A stretch of 64,000 bases of DNA from Alphaproteobacteria bacterium (GTDB lineage: Bacteria; Pseudomonadota; Alphaproteobacteria; Kiloniellales; DSM-21159): the NCBI GenBank assembly GCA_030433005.1, contig JAUILQ010000011.1, positions 48,498 to 112,497 on the forward strand. Direction: 5' to 3'. Below, piece after piece: positions 23,461-32,551 of this stretch. The position numbers were made by a program, and so were the translations under genes. The notes beneath the pieces are model-generated. The model was not told the DNA's origin and did not search any database. It was given only the letters and a program-made list of their open reading frames with translations. Position 1 is the stretch's first letter. Every line of letters starts with the position of its first letter.

Positions 23461-24144
23461 ATGCCCGAGTCCCAGCCCGCCCGGCACGTCCTGACGGACA
23501 CCGCCCGCCTCGCCGCCTCGACGCTGCTCGAGATCGACGCCGTGCTGATCCGGCCGGACGAGCCCTTCACCTTCACCTCGGGCCGCAAGAGCCCGGTCTA
23601 CGTCGACTGCCGGCGCATCATCTCCTTCCCGCGCGCCCGCGCGACGCTGATGCGCCTGGGCATCGAGCAGCTGGCGCGCACCGCCGGGGTCGAGGCCTTC
23701 GACGCGGTCGCCGGCGGCGAGACCGCGGGCATCCCCTTCGCCGCCTGGATCAGCGAGAGCCTGGGCCTGCCGATGGTCTACGTGCGCAAGAAGCCGAAGG
23801 GCTTCGGGCGCAACGCGCAGATCGAGGGCACCTTCGCCGAGGGCGCGCGCGTGCTTCTGGTCGAGGACCTGGCGACCGACGGCGGCTCCAAGCTGACCTT
23901 CGTCGAGGCGCTGCGCACGGCCGGCGCCGAGGTGCGCCACTGCTTCGTGGTCTTCCACTACGGCATCTTCCCGCAGTCGACCGCCAGCCTCGCCGAGCAG
24001 GGCGTCGCGCTGCAGGGTCTGGCGACCTGGTGGGACGTCCTCGCGGTCGCCGAGGAGAGCGGCCGACTGACCGACGGTCAGGTAACCGAGGTGCGCTCCT
24101 TCCTGACCGACCCCGACGGCTGGGCGGCGCGCCAGGCCGGATAG
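23461..24144 (+). CDS. pyrE: Orotate phosphoribosyltransferase
   Basis: A 227-residue cytoplasmic enzyme joining orotate and PRPP to form orotidine 5'-phosphate in pyrimidine synthesis. The PRPP-binding motif VLLVEDLATDGGSK lies near residue 130. FTSGRKSPVYVDCRRIISFP and MVYVRKKPKGFGRNAQIEG (the catalytic lysine loop) match the family. GGGAG precedes the ATG. It stands alone, converging on the AI-2E-type permease gene with only four bases between the two stops. Confidence 0.95.
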   Translation: MPESQPARHVLTDTARLAASTLLEIDAVLIRPDEPFTFTSGRKSPVYVDCRRIISFPRARATLMRLGIEQLARTAGVEAFDAVAGGETAGIPFAAWISESLGLPMVYVRKKPKGFGRNAQIEGTFAEGARVLLVEDLATDGGSKLTFVEALRTAGAEVRHCFVVFHYGIFPQSTASLAEQGVALQGLATWWDVLAVAEESGRLTDGQVTEVRSFLTDPDGWAARQAG

Positions 24145-24148
24145 CGGC

Positions 24149-25360
24149 TCACGAGCGCCGGGCTTCCGGCGCCTTCTGCCCGGCAGGTGCGTCGCCGCCG
24201 CCGCCTGTCAGGGCGGCGCAGCTGTCCTCGCCGCTCAGCAGCAGGGCCAGCGGCTGGAGTGCGGGGAAGCGCGAGAAGACCATCATGATCAGCACGGTCA
24301 GCGGGACCGCCAGCAGGGCGCCGGCGACGCCCCAGACCCAGCCCCAGAGCAGCAGCATGAACAGCGCGACCAGCGGCGAGACCGAGAGCTGGCGGCCCTG
24401 CATGCGCGGGTCCAGGTAGTTGCCGGTGACCTGCTCGATCGCGAGGATGCCGATCGCGACGATCAGGGCGGTGCCGGGCGGCAGCTGCAGGAAGGCGAAG
24501 GCCGCGGCCAGCCCGCCGGCGACCAGCGAGCCGAGCGTCGGCACGAAGTTCAGCAGCAGCGCCAGCAGGAACCAGACGATCACGAAGTCGACGCCCCAGA
24601 GCCACAGCCAGAGCGCGTAGAGCGCCCCGGAGATCAGGCCGACGAAGCTGCGCACCACGAGGTACCAGCGGAAGCGCCGGCCGACGTCGTCGACGACCCG
24701 CAGCCACTCGTCCGCGTCCTCGCCGCGCGCCGTGTCCTCCAGCTTGGCGCGCCAGACCCGGCCCTCGATAAGCATCAGCAGCACCAGGAAGAAGATCAGC
24801 ACCAGCACGGCCACGACCTCCCAGGCCGACTGGATGATCGTCAGGGCGTAGCTCGACACGAAGCCGAGCACGTTGGGCGGCGAGGTCGCGCCGCCCTCCG
24901 CGGTGGCGCCGGTCCCGGCCTCGCCGGCGGCGCCGTTCGCGACGCTGCCGAACCACTGGATCAGGCGGTCCCACCAGGCCTGGAAGCGGTCGTCGTACTG
25001 CGGCCACTGCTCGGCCACGGTCGTCGCCGCATAGGAGATGCCGAGGAAGAACAGCGCCAGGACCAGCAGGATGATGGTCATGGCGGCGACGTAGCCGAGC
25101 CAGCCCAGGCGCTTCGGCAGGCGCCGCTGCACCCAGTCGGTGACCGGCCAGACGCCGACCGCGATGAAGAAGGCGGCGGTCATCGGCATGCTGACCCACA
25201 GGGTCTGGTGGAGCCCCCACAGGATGGCCAGCGTCAGCAGCAGCCCGGCGGTCCAGACCAGAACCTTGAGTCGCCGCTCCTGGCCCGTGCCCTCGGGACC
25301 GAGCACCGTCTTCCGGCCGTCCTTGCGTGCCTCGTCGCCGGTCCTCGCCATGCCGTCCAC
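24149..25360 (-). CDS. AI-2E family transporter (PerM type)
   Basis: A 403-residue membrane protein of the PerM/AI-2E-transport family. Hydrophobic helices cluster at residues 30-85, around 145-175 and 225-385. The conserved C-terminal PLVALFMLLLWGWVWGVAGALLAVPLTV split is visible, as is DPRMQGRQLSVSPL before it, a typical family element. The long hydrophilic loop after helix 3 is also characteristic. I prefer the GTG at 25360 because GAGG is spaced correctly for it; ATG at 25351 is the alternative. The name does not establish AI-2 export; some members are sodium/proton antiporters. Lies downstream of pqiABC on the same strand. Confidence 0.9.
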   Translation of the reverse strand: MDGMARTGDEARKDGRKTVLGPEGTGQERRLKVLVWTAGLLLTLAILWGLHQTLWVSMPMTAAFFIAVGVWPVTDWVQRRLPKRLGWLGYVAAMTIILLVLALFFLGISYAATTVAEQWPQYDDRFQAWWDRLIQWFGSVANGAAGEAGTGATAEGGATSPPNVLGFVSSYALTIIQSAWEVVAVLVLIFFLVLLMLIEGRVWRAKLEDTARGEDADEWLRVVDDVGRRFRWYLVVRSFVGLISGALYALWLWLWGVDFVIVWFLLALLLNFVPTLGSLVAGGLAAAFAFLQLPPGTALIVAIGILAIEQVTGNYLDPRMQGRQLSVSPLVALFMLLLWGWVWGVAGALLAVPLTVLIMMVFSRFPALQPLALLLSGEDSCAALTGGGGDAPAGQKAPEARRS

Positions 25361-25438
25361 CTGTGCCTCGCCCGTTGCCTACGCCCTGGCCAACGGCGCC
25401 CGCGGAGTCCCGTTCCGCACCGCGGTCGGGAGCGGCGC

Positions 25439-26029
25439 TCACGAGCCGGCGCGCGCCAGCTCCGCGACGATGCGGTCGGCCAGCTCGCCGAGCGCACGGC
25501 TCATGCCCTCGGCCTGGCCGTCGGCGCCCGGGCCGCCGGCCACGGAGATCTCCTCGCGGCCGCGTGCCGACGGCTCCTCGTCCTGGCCGGCCAGCACGAC
25601 CCAGGCGGCGTCGAGCCGGACGCGGCCGTCGGCCGCCGGCGCGAAGTCGTGCAGCGTGACCACCAGGGTGCGCGCCGGCCAGACCTCGCCGGGGCGCCCG
25701 GCGACCGCGACCTGGCCCGGCGGCATGCGCTGCACCAGGTCGTCGATCAGCACGTCGCGGATCATCGCCGCGAGCGGCGCCGCCCAGCGATCGACGTCCG
25801 AGACCTCGATCCGGTAGTCGCCCTGGCGGCGTACCAGCTCCGGGCGCTCCAGGGCCTCGGGTATCTCGACGGCGTCGACGACCAGCGGCGCGCCGGGCGC
25901 CGCCGTCGGCGGGCCTTCCGCCGGCACGCTGCCGAGCGTGAAGAAGCGCGTCTCCGGGCTTTCGCCCACGATGTCGCAGCCGGCGAGCAGCGCCACGGCG
26001 GCGAGAAGGGCGGCGGGAAGGCGGGTCAT
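25439..26029 (-). CDS. pqiC: PqiC-type outer-membrane lipoprotein
   Basis: A 196-residue lipoprotein of the ABC-type transport auxiliary (PqiC/YmbA) family. Residues 1-17 with lipobox LLAGC direct lipidation. The mature protein starts with the family phrase ETRFFTLGS, and RPELVRRQGDYRIEVSDVDRWAAPL, the characteristic central segment, is visible in two parts near residues 62-86. The start codon overlaps the pqiB stop by four bases. In enterobacteria PqiC anchors the PqiB channel to the outer membrane, which fits the gene order pqiA-pqiB-pqiC here. Confidence 0.9.
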   Translation of the reverse strand: MTRLPAALLAAVALLAGCDIVGESPETRFFTLGSVPAEGPPTAAPGAPLVVDAVEIPEALERPELVRRQGDYRIEVSDVDRWAAPLAAMIRDVLIDDLVQRMPPGQVAVAGRPGEVWPARTLVVTLHDFAPAADGRVRLDAAWVVLAGQDEEPSARGREEISVAGGPGADGQAEGMSRALGELADRIVAELARAGS

Positions 26030-27810
26030 CGGCTTCGTCCTTGCAGCAGGGCTTCGGGATTGCGTTCGAGGTACTCGGCGAGCACCCGGAGGGCCCGCGC
26101 GGCGCCGGCGATCTCCTCCAGCGCACCGGGAAGGCTGCGGTGCGCCGCCCCGGCCCGGCCGCCGAGCACCTGCTCGGCGGCGGCGACCGCGTCGCGGGCG
26201 TCGGCGGCCGCGCGGCGCAGGCTGTCGATGGCCGGCCCGACCTTGCCGCGCGCCGACTGCGTGATCGTCTCGACGTCGGCGAGCGCCCGGTCGAGGTTGG
26301 CGAGGGAGCGGTCGATCTCCGGCGAGGTCACCAGCCCGTCGGCATGGCGGATCAGCTCGCCGGCCTCGCCGACCGCCTCGCGGATCTGGCGCGCGACCCG
26401 CGGCAGCTCCATCTGGCGGACGTCCTCGAGCGCGCCCTGCGCCGAACCGACCAGCCCGGCGATGCCTGCAGAGGCGGCGACCGGGATCGCCGGGTGCTCG
26501 CCGCCGGAGTCGAGCTCGGCCGGCTCGGCATCGGGATCGAAGGTCAGCGTCACGACCGGGCCGCCGATCAGGGGCGGGCTCAGCGCCAAGCGGGCGCGCA
26601 GGCCGTCCGCGACCAGCCGCGCGAGGGGGTCCGTCGAGCCCTCCCCGTCGCCGCCCGACGCCGGCTCGGCGAGGTCGAGGCGCGCGGCGTCGATCTCGAT
26701 CGTCACCGGCGTTTCCAGGCGACTGCGCGCGGCGTCGTAGCGCAGCGAGCGGCCGACCACGCGCCCCACGACGAACCCGCGGAAGCGGATCGGCTGGCCG
26801 GGCCGCAGGCCGCCGACCGCACCCTCGAGCGCGAGCCGGTAGCGCGCGCCCTCGAGCGTGCCGGCAACCGCCTCCGGGTGGCCGGCGAACAGGCGGAAGC
26901 GCGGCGGCTCGTCGGTCCCGCCGGCCTGCCCCTGCTCCGCCGCCGCTTGCACGGCGCGGGAGGGCGGCGCCGCGGAGGGCGTCTCGAAGGCGATCAGGCC
27001 CGACAGCAGGGCTTCGGGGGACGCGAGACTGGCCGAGGCACCGCCGCCGCCGAGCGACAGCTGCAGGGCGCTGGCATTCCAGAAGCGGCTGTCGTCGCGG
27101 ACCAGGCGGTCGTGCGGCGCGCGCACGAAGACCTCGATCTCGAAGCGATCGCCGGCATCGGGCGCGTCGGCACCCGCGAGGCGCGTCTCGACGACGCTGC
27201 CGACCTCGAGGCCGTGGTAGGTCAGCGGCGTGCCGGCGGCGAGGCCGTCGACGCGGTCGCCGGTCAGCACGAAGCGCCGGCCTTCGGCGCCCGGCGGCAC
27301 CGGCGGCGCCGAGGCCTCGCCCTCGAACGTTCGCATCGGCTCGCCTGGGCCCGGCGACATCGCGATGTAGGGGCCGGAGACCAGGGTTCGGAGGCCGGAG
27401 AGATTGTCCAGCCCGACGTCGCCGCCGACCAGCCAGAAGCGCGTCTCCTCGCGCAACAGCTCCGCGACGCTCGACTGCATCTGCACGGTCGCCTCGACCT
27501 GCTCCCGGTCCTCGCCGAGCGCCAGGGATTCGACCGTGCCGACGGTGACGCCGCGGTAGCGCACCTCGGTGCTGCCGCTCTCGATGCCGCCCGCCTCCGG
27601 AAAGCTCAGGGTGATGCTGGGGCCTTCCTGCGCGAAGTGGCGGAAGGCCAGCCAGCCGACGATCGCCGCCGCCGCCAGCGGCACCGCCCAGATCCAGCCC
27701 GGCCAGCGGCTGCGCCGCACGGCGGCCTGCGTGCGCCCGCCCGTACCGCCCCGGCCGGCGGCGCCCTCTCCCGTAGCCTCGCGGCCGTCCTCGTCCTTCG
27801 TCTCGCTCAT
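26026..27810 (-). CDS. pqiB: PqiB-type MCE-domain protein
   Basis: A 594-residue inner-membrane-anchored protein. One membrane helix lies at about 40-60 (WIWAVPLAAAAIVGWLAF). Three MCE domains follow, each with a Y-x-G-x-x-V-G-x-V core: VRYRGVTVGTVESL near 95, LTYHGLEVGSVVETR near 200 and IRFRGFVVGRVVGRS near 350. The C-terminal 130 residues form helices (IDRSLANLDRALADVETI), as in the PqiB needle. Such proteins form a lipid channel across the periplasm. It is coupled to pqiA and pqiC by four-base overlaps. Confidence 0.93.
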   Translation of the reverse strand: MSETKDEDGREATGEGAAGRGGTGGRTQAAVRRSRWPGWIWAVPLAAAAIVGWLAFRHFAQEGPSITLSFPEAGGIESGSTEVRYRGVTVGTVESLALGEDREQVEATVQMQSSVAELLREETRFWLVGGDVGLDNLSGLRTLVSGPYIAMSPGPGEPMRTFEGEASAPPVPPGAEGRRFVLTGDRVDGLAAGTPLTYHGLEVGSVVETRLAGADAPDAGDRFEIEVFVRAPHDRLVRDDSRFWNASALQLSLGGGGASASLASPEALLSGLIAFETPSAAPPSRAVQAAAEQGQAGGTDEPPRFRLFAGHPEAVAGTLEGARYRLALEGAVGGLRPGQPIRFRGFVVGRVVGRSLRYDAARSRLETPVTIEIDAARLDLAEPASGGDGEGSTDPLARLVADGLRARLALSPPLIGGPVVTLTFDPDAEPAELDSGGEHPAIPVAASAGIAGLVGSAQGALEDVRQMELPRVARQIREAVGEAGELIRHADGLVTSPEIDRSLANLDRALADVETITQSARGKVGPAIDSLRRAAADARDAVAAAEQVLGGRAGAAHRSLPGALEEIAGAARALRVLAEYLERNPEALLQGRSR

Positions 27811-29009
27811 GGCCGGCGCTCCGCGGCGTCCCACATCAGCCGGGCGTCGAAGGCGCGCGAGGCCAGCATGGTCACCACCACGACCGCGAAGAAGAAGGCC
27901 GCGCCGACGCCGAAGTGCGCGGTGGCCAGCTGGCCGAACTGGGTCAGCGGCGCGAAGACGGCGATGATCATGACGTCGAGCATCGACCAGCGGCCGAGCC
28001 CGTCGATGGTCCGGTAGAGCCGCGTTCGGAAGCCCAGGAGCGCCCGGCTGCCCAGCCGGATCGAAATGACGAACCAGGCGATGGCCGGCAGCTTGAGGAT
28101 CGGGATCGCGAAGCTGGTGAAGAAGATGAGAGCGGCGAGCGGCAGCAGGCCGGCGCCGACCAGGTCGAGGACGCTCGACAGGATGGTGTGGCTCTGGGTC
28201 TCGCCGAGGCGCGTCACCGTGGTCATCGGGTAGAGGTTGGCCGCCGGGTAGAGCATCAGCCCGGCCAGCACCAGGGCGCTCGTGCGCACCAGCGCGTCCG
28301 GCTTGCGGGCGTCCAGCCGGGCACCGCAGCGCGGGCAGGCGCTGCCTTCTGCCGAGGCCGGCACGACCAGGTCGCAGACCGAGCAGGAGATCGCGGGCGC
28401 GTCGTGCGGCGCCGGGCGATCCGGCGCGATGGCGCGCCAGACCGTGCGCCGGTCGAGCGTCGCGTTGGCGACCATCGCGAGGCCGGCGGCCGCCAGCAGG
28501 CACCAGCCGCCCGCGGCGATCTCGACGGCCAGGTACTGGCTCATGCGGGTGTAGCCGATGACCGCGCCGGCGAGCAGCACGTCGGGCATCGACCAGAGCT
28601 CGAGCAGCAGCGCCCAGCGGAACGCCTTACCGAGCCAGGCGGGACGGCGGCCGAGGCGCAGCGAGCCCAGGGTGACGGCGAGCAGGGCATGGCGGACGAT
28701 CGGCAGCACGACCACGAAGGCGCCGACGCCGACGGCGATGAGCACCCATTCGCTGTCGAGCAGCGCCGGCACCACCGAGCCGATGCGCGACTGCTGCTCC
28801 CGGCCGGCCAGGCCGACGCGCAGGAAGGGCAGCAGGTTCGCCGCCGTGTAGAGCAGCAGGACGCTGGCCGAGAGCGAGAAGGCGATGGCCGTGCTGCGGC
28901 CGACCCAGCGCTCGAGCGGATTGCCGCAGCCGGCGCAGGACGCCACGGTGCCGCGCGGCAGCGGCGGCAGCCCCTGCAGGGTGCCGCAGTCGGGACAGCC
29001 GATCGTCAT
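27807..29009 (-). CDS. pqiA: PqiA-type inner-membrane protein
   Basis: A 400-residue membrane protein with two tandem PqiA domains. Each begins with a zinc-ribbon: CPDCG plus CAGCG at residues 4-32, and CSVCD plus CPRCG near 210-235. Each zinc ribbon is followed by four membrane helices. ANLLPFLRV and ANLYPMTTV are the matching repeat signatures. In other bacteria PqiA partners PqiB in envelope lipid homeostasis. ATG at 29009 begins exactly at the first zinc ribbon; the longer frame upstream is rejected. It is the first gene of the pqiABC operon, divergent from a histidine kinase gene. Confidence 0.93.
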   Translation of the reverse strand: MTIGCPDCGTLQGLPPLPRGTVASCAGCGNPLERWVGRSTAIAFSLSASVLLLYTAANLLPFLRVGLAGREQQSRIGSVVPALLDSEWVLIAVGVGAFVVVLPIVRHALLAVTLGSLRLGRRPAWLGKAFRWALLLELWSMPDVLLAGAVIGYTRMSQYLAVEIAAGGWCLLAAAGLAMVANATLDRRTVWRAIAPDRPAPHDAPAISCSVCDLVVPASAEGSACPRCGARLDARKPDALVRTSALVLAGLMLYPAANLYPMTTVTRLGETQSHTILSSVLDLVGAGLLPLAALIFFTSFAIPILKLPAIAWFVISIRLGSRALLGFRTRLYRTIDGLGRWSMLDVMIIAVFAPLTQFGQLATAHFGVGAAFFFAVVVVTMLASRAFDARLMWDAAERRP

Positions 29010-29178
29010 CTGCCCCCCGGACGCCGGCGCCGACGGTCCCGCCCCCGCGCCGTGCCGGCGGGACAGCGCCGAGCCGTGCCCCCGAGCCCGCCCGGGTAGG
29101 CGGCAGGGGCCGGGGACGGAAGCGCGGCCGGGGCAACGGGAACGACGGGATCGGCGACGGATCGCATTGGCTCTTAAC

Positions 29179-29240
29179 GCAGCAGGCCGTCGGTCGGTTG
29201 CCCGCCATCCGGGTAGGGGAACCCGGTAAACCGCTGCTGC
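29179..29240 (+). promoter_or_regulatory. Nested hairpin in the leader of the histidine kinase gene
   Basis: GCAGCAG pairs with CTGCTGC as an outer stem, and CCGGGT with ACCCGG as an inner stem with loop AGGGGA. The structure ends 11 bases before the ATG and is followed by ATTTTC. It may be a leader structure or a weak attenuator. Confidence 0.35.
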
Positions 29241-29251
29241 ATTTTCACGGC

Positions 29252-30583
29252 ATGATCGCACACGCCGACCGGTCGACGGATGGCACCCCGCCCTCCGGCG
29301 CGTCCGGAGAGGCCGGGGAGACCCCCGACGCCACCGCCGCGGAGGCCGCCATCGACGCGGTGCCGCGGAGCCTCGACGTCCTCTGCCGGGTCACCGGGCT
29401 GCGCTTCGCCGCGCTGGTCCGGCTGTCCGGATCGCAGTGGGTCGCCTGCGCCGTGCGCGACGAGATCGAAGCCGGCATCGCAGCCGGCGACGTGCTGCCG
29501 GCCGACGCGACGCTCTGCCAGGCGCTGTGCCGGAGCGGCGAGCCTGTGGTCCTCGACGACGTCGCCTCGCACGGCGTCCTCGCCGACCATCCGATGGCGC
29601 AGCGGCTCGGACTCCGCAGCTACATCTCGGTGCCGGTCCGGCGGCCCGACGGCAGCCTCTTCGGCGCGCTCTGCGCCTTCGACAAGCGCCCGGCGGCGCT
29701 CAGCGACGGTCCGGCGCTCGAGCTCTCCTGGCTGTGCGCGGAGCTGATCGGCCGCCGGCTCGGCGACGGGGCCGGCGACAGGGCGGGCGATCGGACGGGC
29801 GACCGGGCCGGTGACCGGGCCGGCGAGCAGTTCCTCGACCAGGCGCGGCTGCAGCGCAGCGAGGCGGAGCTGAGCGACGCCCGGGAGACGGCGGGCCTGC
29901 GCGAGCAGTTCATCGCGGCGCTCGGCCACGACCTGCGCAATCCCCTGGCCTCGATCGATTCCGGGCTGAAGCTGCTGCGACGCAAGGGCCTGGACGAACG
30001 CGGCGAGGAGATCGTCGAGCTGATGCATCGCAGCGTCTCGCGCATGCTCGGACTGATCGACAACGTCACCGACTTCGCCCAGGGCCGGCTCGGCCAGGGC
30101 ATCGCCCTCGACGCCGAGCCGGACCCGCGGCTCGGCGACGCTCTGGAGCAGGTCGTCGACGAGCTGCGCAGCGCCTGGACCGAGCGCCGGATCGACAGCG
30201 ACATCGCGCTCGACCGCGCGGTCGTCTGCGACAGCGCCCGCGTCGCCCAGCTGCTGTCCAACCTGCTCGCCAACGCGCTGACTCACGGCGATCCGGTGGC
30301 GCCGGTCTCGGTGCGTGCCCGCTCGGATTCGCGGAGCTTCGTGCTCAGCGTCGCCAACCAGGGCCCGCCGATCCCGCCGGAAGTCGCGCGCGAGCTGTTC
30401 CGGCCGTTCGCCGGCCACGGCCGCCGCAGAGGCGACCGGGGGCTCGGGCTCGGCCTCTACATCGCCGCCGAGCTGGCCCGCGCCCACGGCGGCACGCTCG
30501 ACTACAGCTCGACGGAGGCCGAGACCTGCTTCGTCTTCCGCATGCCGGTCGAGGGGCCCGGCGCCGCTAGTCCAGCCGCGTGA
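29252..30583 (+). CDS. GAF-domain sensor histidine kinase
   Basis: A 443-residue cytoplasmic kinase without membrane helices. A GAF sensor domain occupies about 35-170. A Gly-Asp-Arg repeat linker lies near 170-192. The HisKA box with the phospho-accepting histidine is in FIAALGHDLRNPLASIDSG near 224. The HATPase region has LLSNLLANALTHGD (N box), NQGPPIPP (G1) and RGLGLGLYIAAELA (G2). No response regulator gene is next to it. It is divergent from pqiABC, and its 3' end overlaps the convergent flavoprotein gene by 17 bases. ATG at 29252 is preferred over a TTG 54 bases earlier. Confidence 0.92.
   Translation: MIAHADRSTDGTPPSGASGEAGETPDATAAEAAIDAVPRSLDVLCRVTGLRFAALVRLSGSQWVACAVRDEIEAGIAAGDVLPADATLCQALCRSGEPVVLDDVASHGVLADHPMAQRLGLRSYISVPVRRPDGSLFGALCAFDKRPAALSDGPALELSWLCAELIGRRLGDGAGDRAGDRTGDRAGDRAGEQFLDQARLQRSEAELSDARETAGLREQFIAALGHDLRNPLASIDSGLKLLRRKGLDERGEEIVELMHRSVSRMLGLIDNVTDFAQGRLGQGIALDAEPDPRLGDALEQVVDELRSAWTERRIDSDIALDRAVVCDSARVAQLLSNLLANALTHGDPVAPVSVRARSDSRSFVLSVANQGPPIPPEVARELFRPFAGHGRRRGDRGLGLGLYIAAELARAHGGTLDYSSTEAETCFVFRMPVEGPGAASPAA
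29761..29828 (+). repeat. 12-bp degenerate tandem repeat coding a GDRA linker
   Basis: About five imperfect copies of a GGCGAC-CGGGCC-like 12-mer encode successive G-D-(G/R)-(A/T) units in the histidine kinase, between the GAF and HisKA domains. Repeat number would set linker length. Confidence 0.8.
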
Positions 30584-32378
30584 ATCCGTCGGCGCTCCAG
30601 GACTCGCTGCCGACCTGGTGGTGGCCGGTGAACAGCCCTGCCGGATCGTACTTCCGCTTGGCGGCGAGCAGCCGCGGGTAGTGCGGCCCCCAGGCGGCCT
30701 GCTGCCAGTCTTCCTCGAAATAGCTCATCTCTGAGGAGTAGGAGCCGCTGTCCGGCGCGAGGCGGCGCAGCTCGGCGTAGGCGGCGTCGATCGCGCCGGC
30801 CTCGGCGCGCGCCGCGGCGCGGTCCGGCTCGCGCCCCGGGACCCCGGGATAGCGCTGCGGCTGCCCGCCGGCGATGATCGCCAGGGCGAAGGCGTCGAGG
30901 GCGCCGGGATGGACGGCCGTGCGCCGGGCCTCCACGCGCCGGGCCTCGGTGGCGCCGGCAAGGCCCTTGTTGAAGTGCAGCCCGACCTTGTGGCGGCGCG
31001 AGGCGGCGAACAGCGCCTCGGCGAGCGCCTCGCGACGCTCGGGCGCGAGCAGCGCCTCGGGCAGCCAGAGCGACTGGTAGCCCGACAGGTAGATGCCGAC
31101 CTCGCCGTCGTTGCCCGACCACCAGAAGCGCCCCGGCGCGGCCTCCGGGCGCTCGTCGACAATGATCGAGTCGGGCAGCTCGGCGCGCCGGTAGTCGTAG
31201 TCCCACCAGTGACGGGCCGGCATCGAGACCAGGCGCGGCGCCGGCGCCTCGGCGACGGCGTCGGGGTTGTCGTCGAGCCACTGCTGGAACGGCTGCCAGA
31301 CGGCCAGCGCCTCGGCCTCGCTCAGGTCCTGGAAGACCATCTCGATGCTCAGCGCGTTGTCCGGCGTCAGCGCGACCTGCTCGCCCCAGTGCGGGTTGAC
31401 CAGGGCCGGCGCGAAACGGCAGAAGGCACCGACCAGTCGGCGGAAAGCCGTATCCGAGCGCGCCTTGACGGTCCGGCCGTAGAAGCCGAAGCGCCCGGGC
31501 AGCGGCAGCGTCGCAAGGGTCAGGCGCGTGGTGATGCCGAAGCCGGCGCCGCCGCCCTTCAGCGCCTCGAACAGCTCGGGGTCGTTGCAGGCGTTGACCA
31601 CCCTCAGCTTGCCGTCGGCGGTGACGATCTCGGCCTCCAGCAGGCCGCCGGCGGTCAGGCCGCCGTACTTGGAGAAGCTGCCGAAGCCGCCGGTCTGGGC
31701 GTGGCCGCCGACGCCGACCGAGGTGCAGCCGCCGCCCTGGACGTAGCGGCCGGCCTTGGTCGTCACGGCGTCGTAAAGCTGCACGAAGGTGGCGCCCGAG
31801 CCGACGGAGACCGCCTGGCGCGGCTCGACCTGCCCCGCACAGCCGCGCGGCACGAAGGCGTCGTGCAGCTCAATGGCGTCGAGCCCCTTGGTCCAGAGCA
31901 GCAGGCTGTCGGGCGCGTTCGACTGGCCGAGGTAGCTGTGGGCGCCGCCCTTCACCACGAGGCGCAGGTTGCGCTCGCGCGCGAAGTCGACGGCTGCGAC
32001 CACGTCGGCCGGAGTCTCGGCGACCACCGCGTAGACGCTGGGCGCCGCGGTCCAGCCGTCGATCCAGCCGGCCGACTGGGTGCCGCCGGGCTGGTCCTGG
32101 ATCCAGAAGGGATTGCCGAGGTCCTTCAGGGCCTCGGCGCAGGGCGCGCCGCCGGGATCGCGCCGGCAGGCCGCGAGCGGCGAGGTTACCGGCACCAGCC
32201 GGCCGCCGACCGCCTCGCGCAGCCCCTGCCATTCGGCCTCGGAAGGCCAGCCCGGCTCGCCCGGCCGGACCCGCCGGCGCGGCAGGGCGGCACGGGACCG
32301 CTGCGGCCCGACGGCGAGCAGGGCACTCCAGAAGGCGGCGAGGGCGGCGGCCCCGGCCAGCAGGCTGCGACGCTTCAT
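30567..32378 (-). CDS. Exported BBE-type FAD-dependent oxidase
   Basis: A 603-residue flavoprotein. The N-terminus MKRRSLLAGAAALAAFWSAL has a twin-arginine-like signal. FAD_binding_4 elements: VVKGGAHSYLGQS near residue 158, where the histidine suits covalent FAD attachment, and YVQGGGCTSVGVGGHAQTGG near 215, where the cysteine suits a second bond. The C-terminal BBE motif is at YPRLLAAKRKYDPAGLF. Relatives oxidise sugars, alcohols or alkaloids with oxygen. The gene is divergent from the MttB-family gene, and its last 17 bases overlap the histidine kinase gene. Substrate unknown. Confidence 0.92.
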   Translation of the reverse strand: MKRRSLLAGAAALAAFWSALLAVGPQRSRAALPRRRVRPGEPGWPSEAEWQGLREAVGGRLVPVTSPLAACRRDPGGAPCAEALKDLGNPFWIQDQPGGTQSAGWIDGWTAAPSVYAVVAETPADVVAAVDFARERNLRLVVKGGAHSYLGQSNAPDSLLLWTKGLDAIELHDAFVPRGCAGQVEPRQAVSVGSGATFVQLYDAVTTKAGRYVQGGGCTSVGVGGHAQTGGFGSFSKYGGLTAGGLLEAEIVTADGKLRVVNACNDPELFEALKGGGAGFGITTRLTLATLPLPGRFGFYGRTVKARSDTAFRRLVGAFCRFAPALVNPHWGEQVALTPDNALSIEMVFQDLSEAEALAVWQPFQQWLDDNPDAVAEAPAPRLVSMPARHWWDYDYRRAELPDSIIVDERPEAAPGRFWWSGNDGEVGIYLSGYQSLWLPEALLAPERREALAEALFAASRRHKVGLHFNKGLAGATEARRVEARRTAVHPGALDAFALAIIAGGQPQRYPGVPGREPDRAAARAEAGAIDAAYAELRRLAPDSGSYSSEMSYFEEDWQQAAWGPHYPRLLAAKRKYDPAGLFTGHHQVGSESWSADGFTRLD

Positions 32379-32551
32379 GGCCCTGTCTCCTCTTCGTTCT
32401 CCACGGCGACCAAGCAAGGCAGCCAAAGACTAACAGCCGCTTACCAGTCTGGCGCGCCGGATCGGCTGCACGCTTGCCTCGTTCCGCCGCTGGCTTAAGC
32501 TCCGACGACGGCCGTTCGCCGAGGACGGCCGAACCAGAGGAGGAGGCCGCG

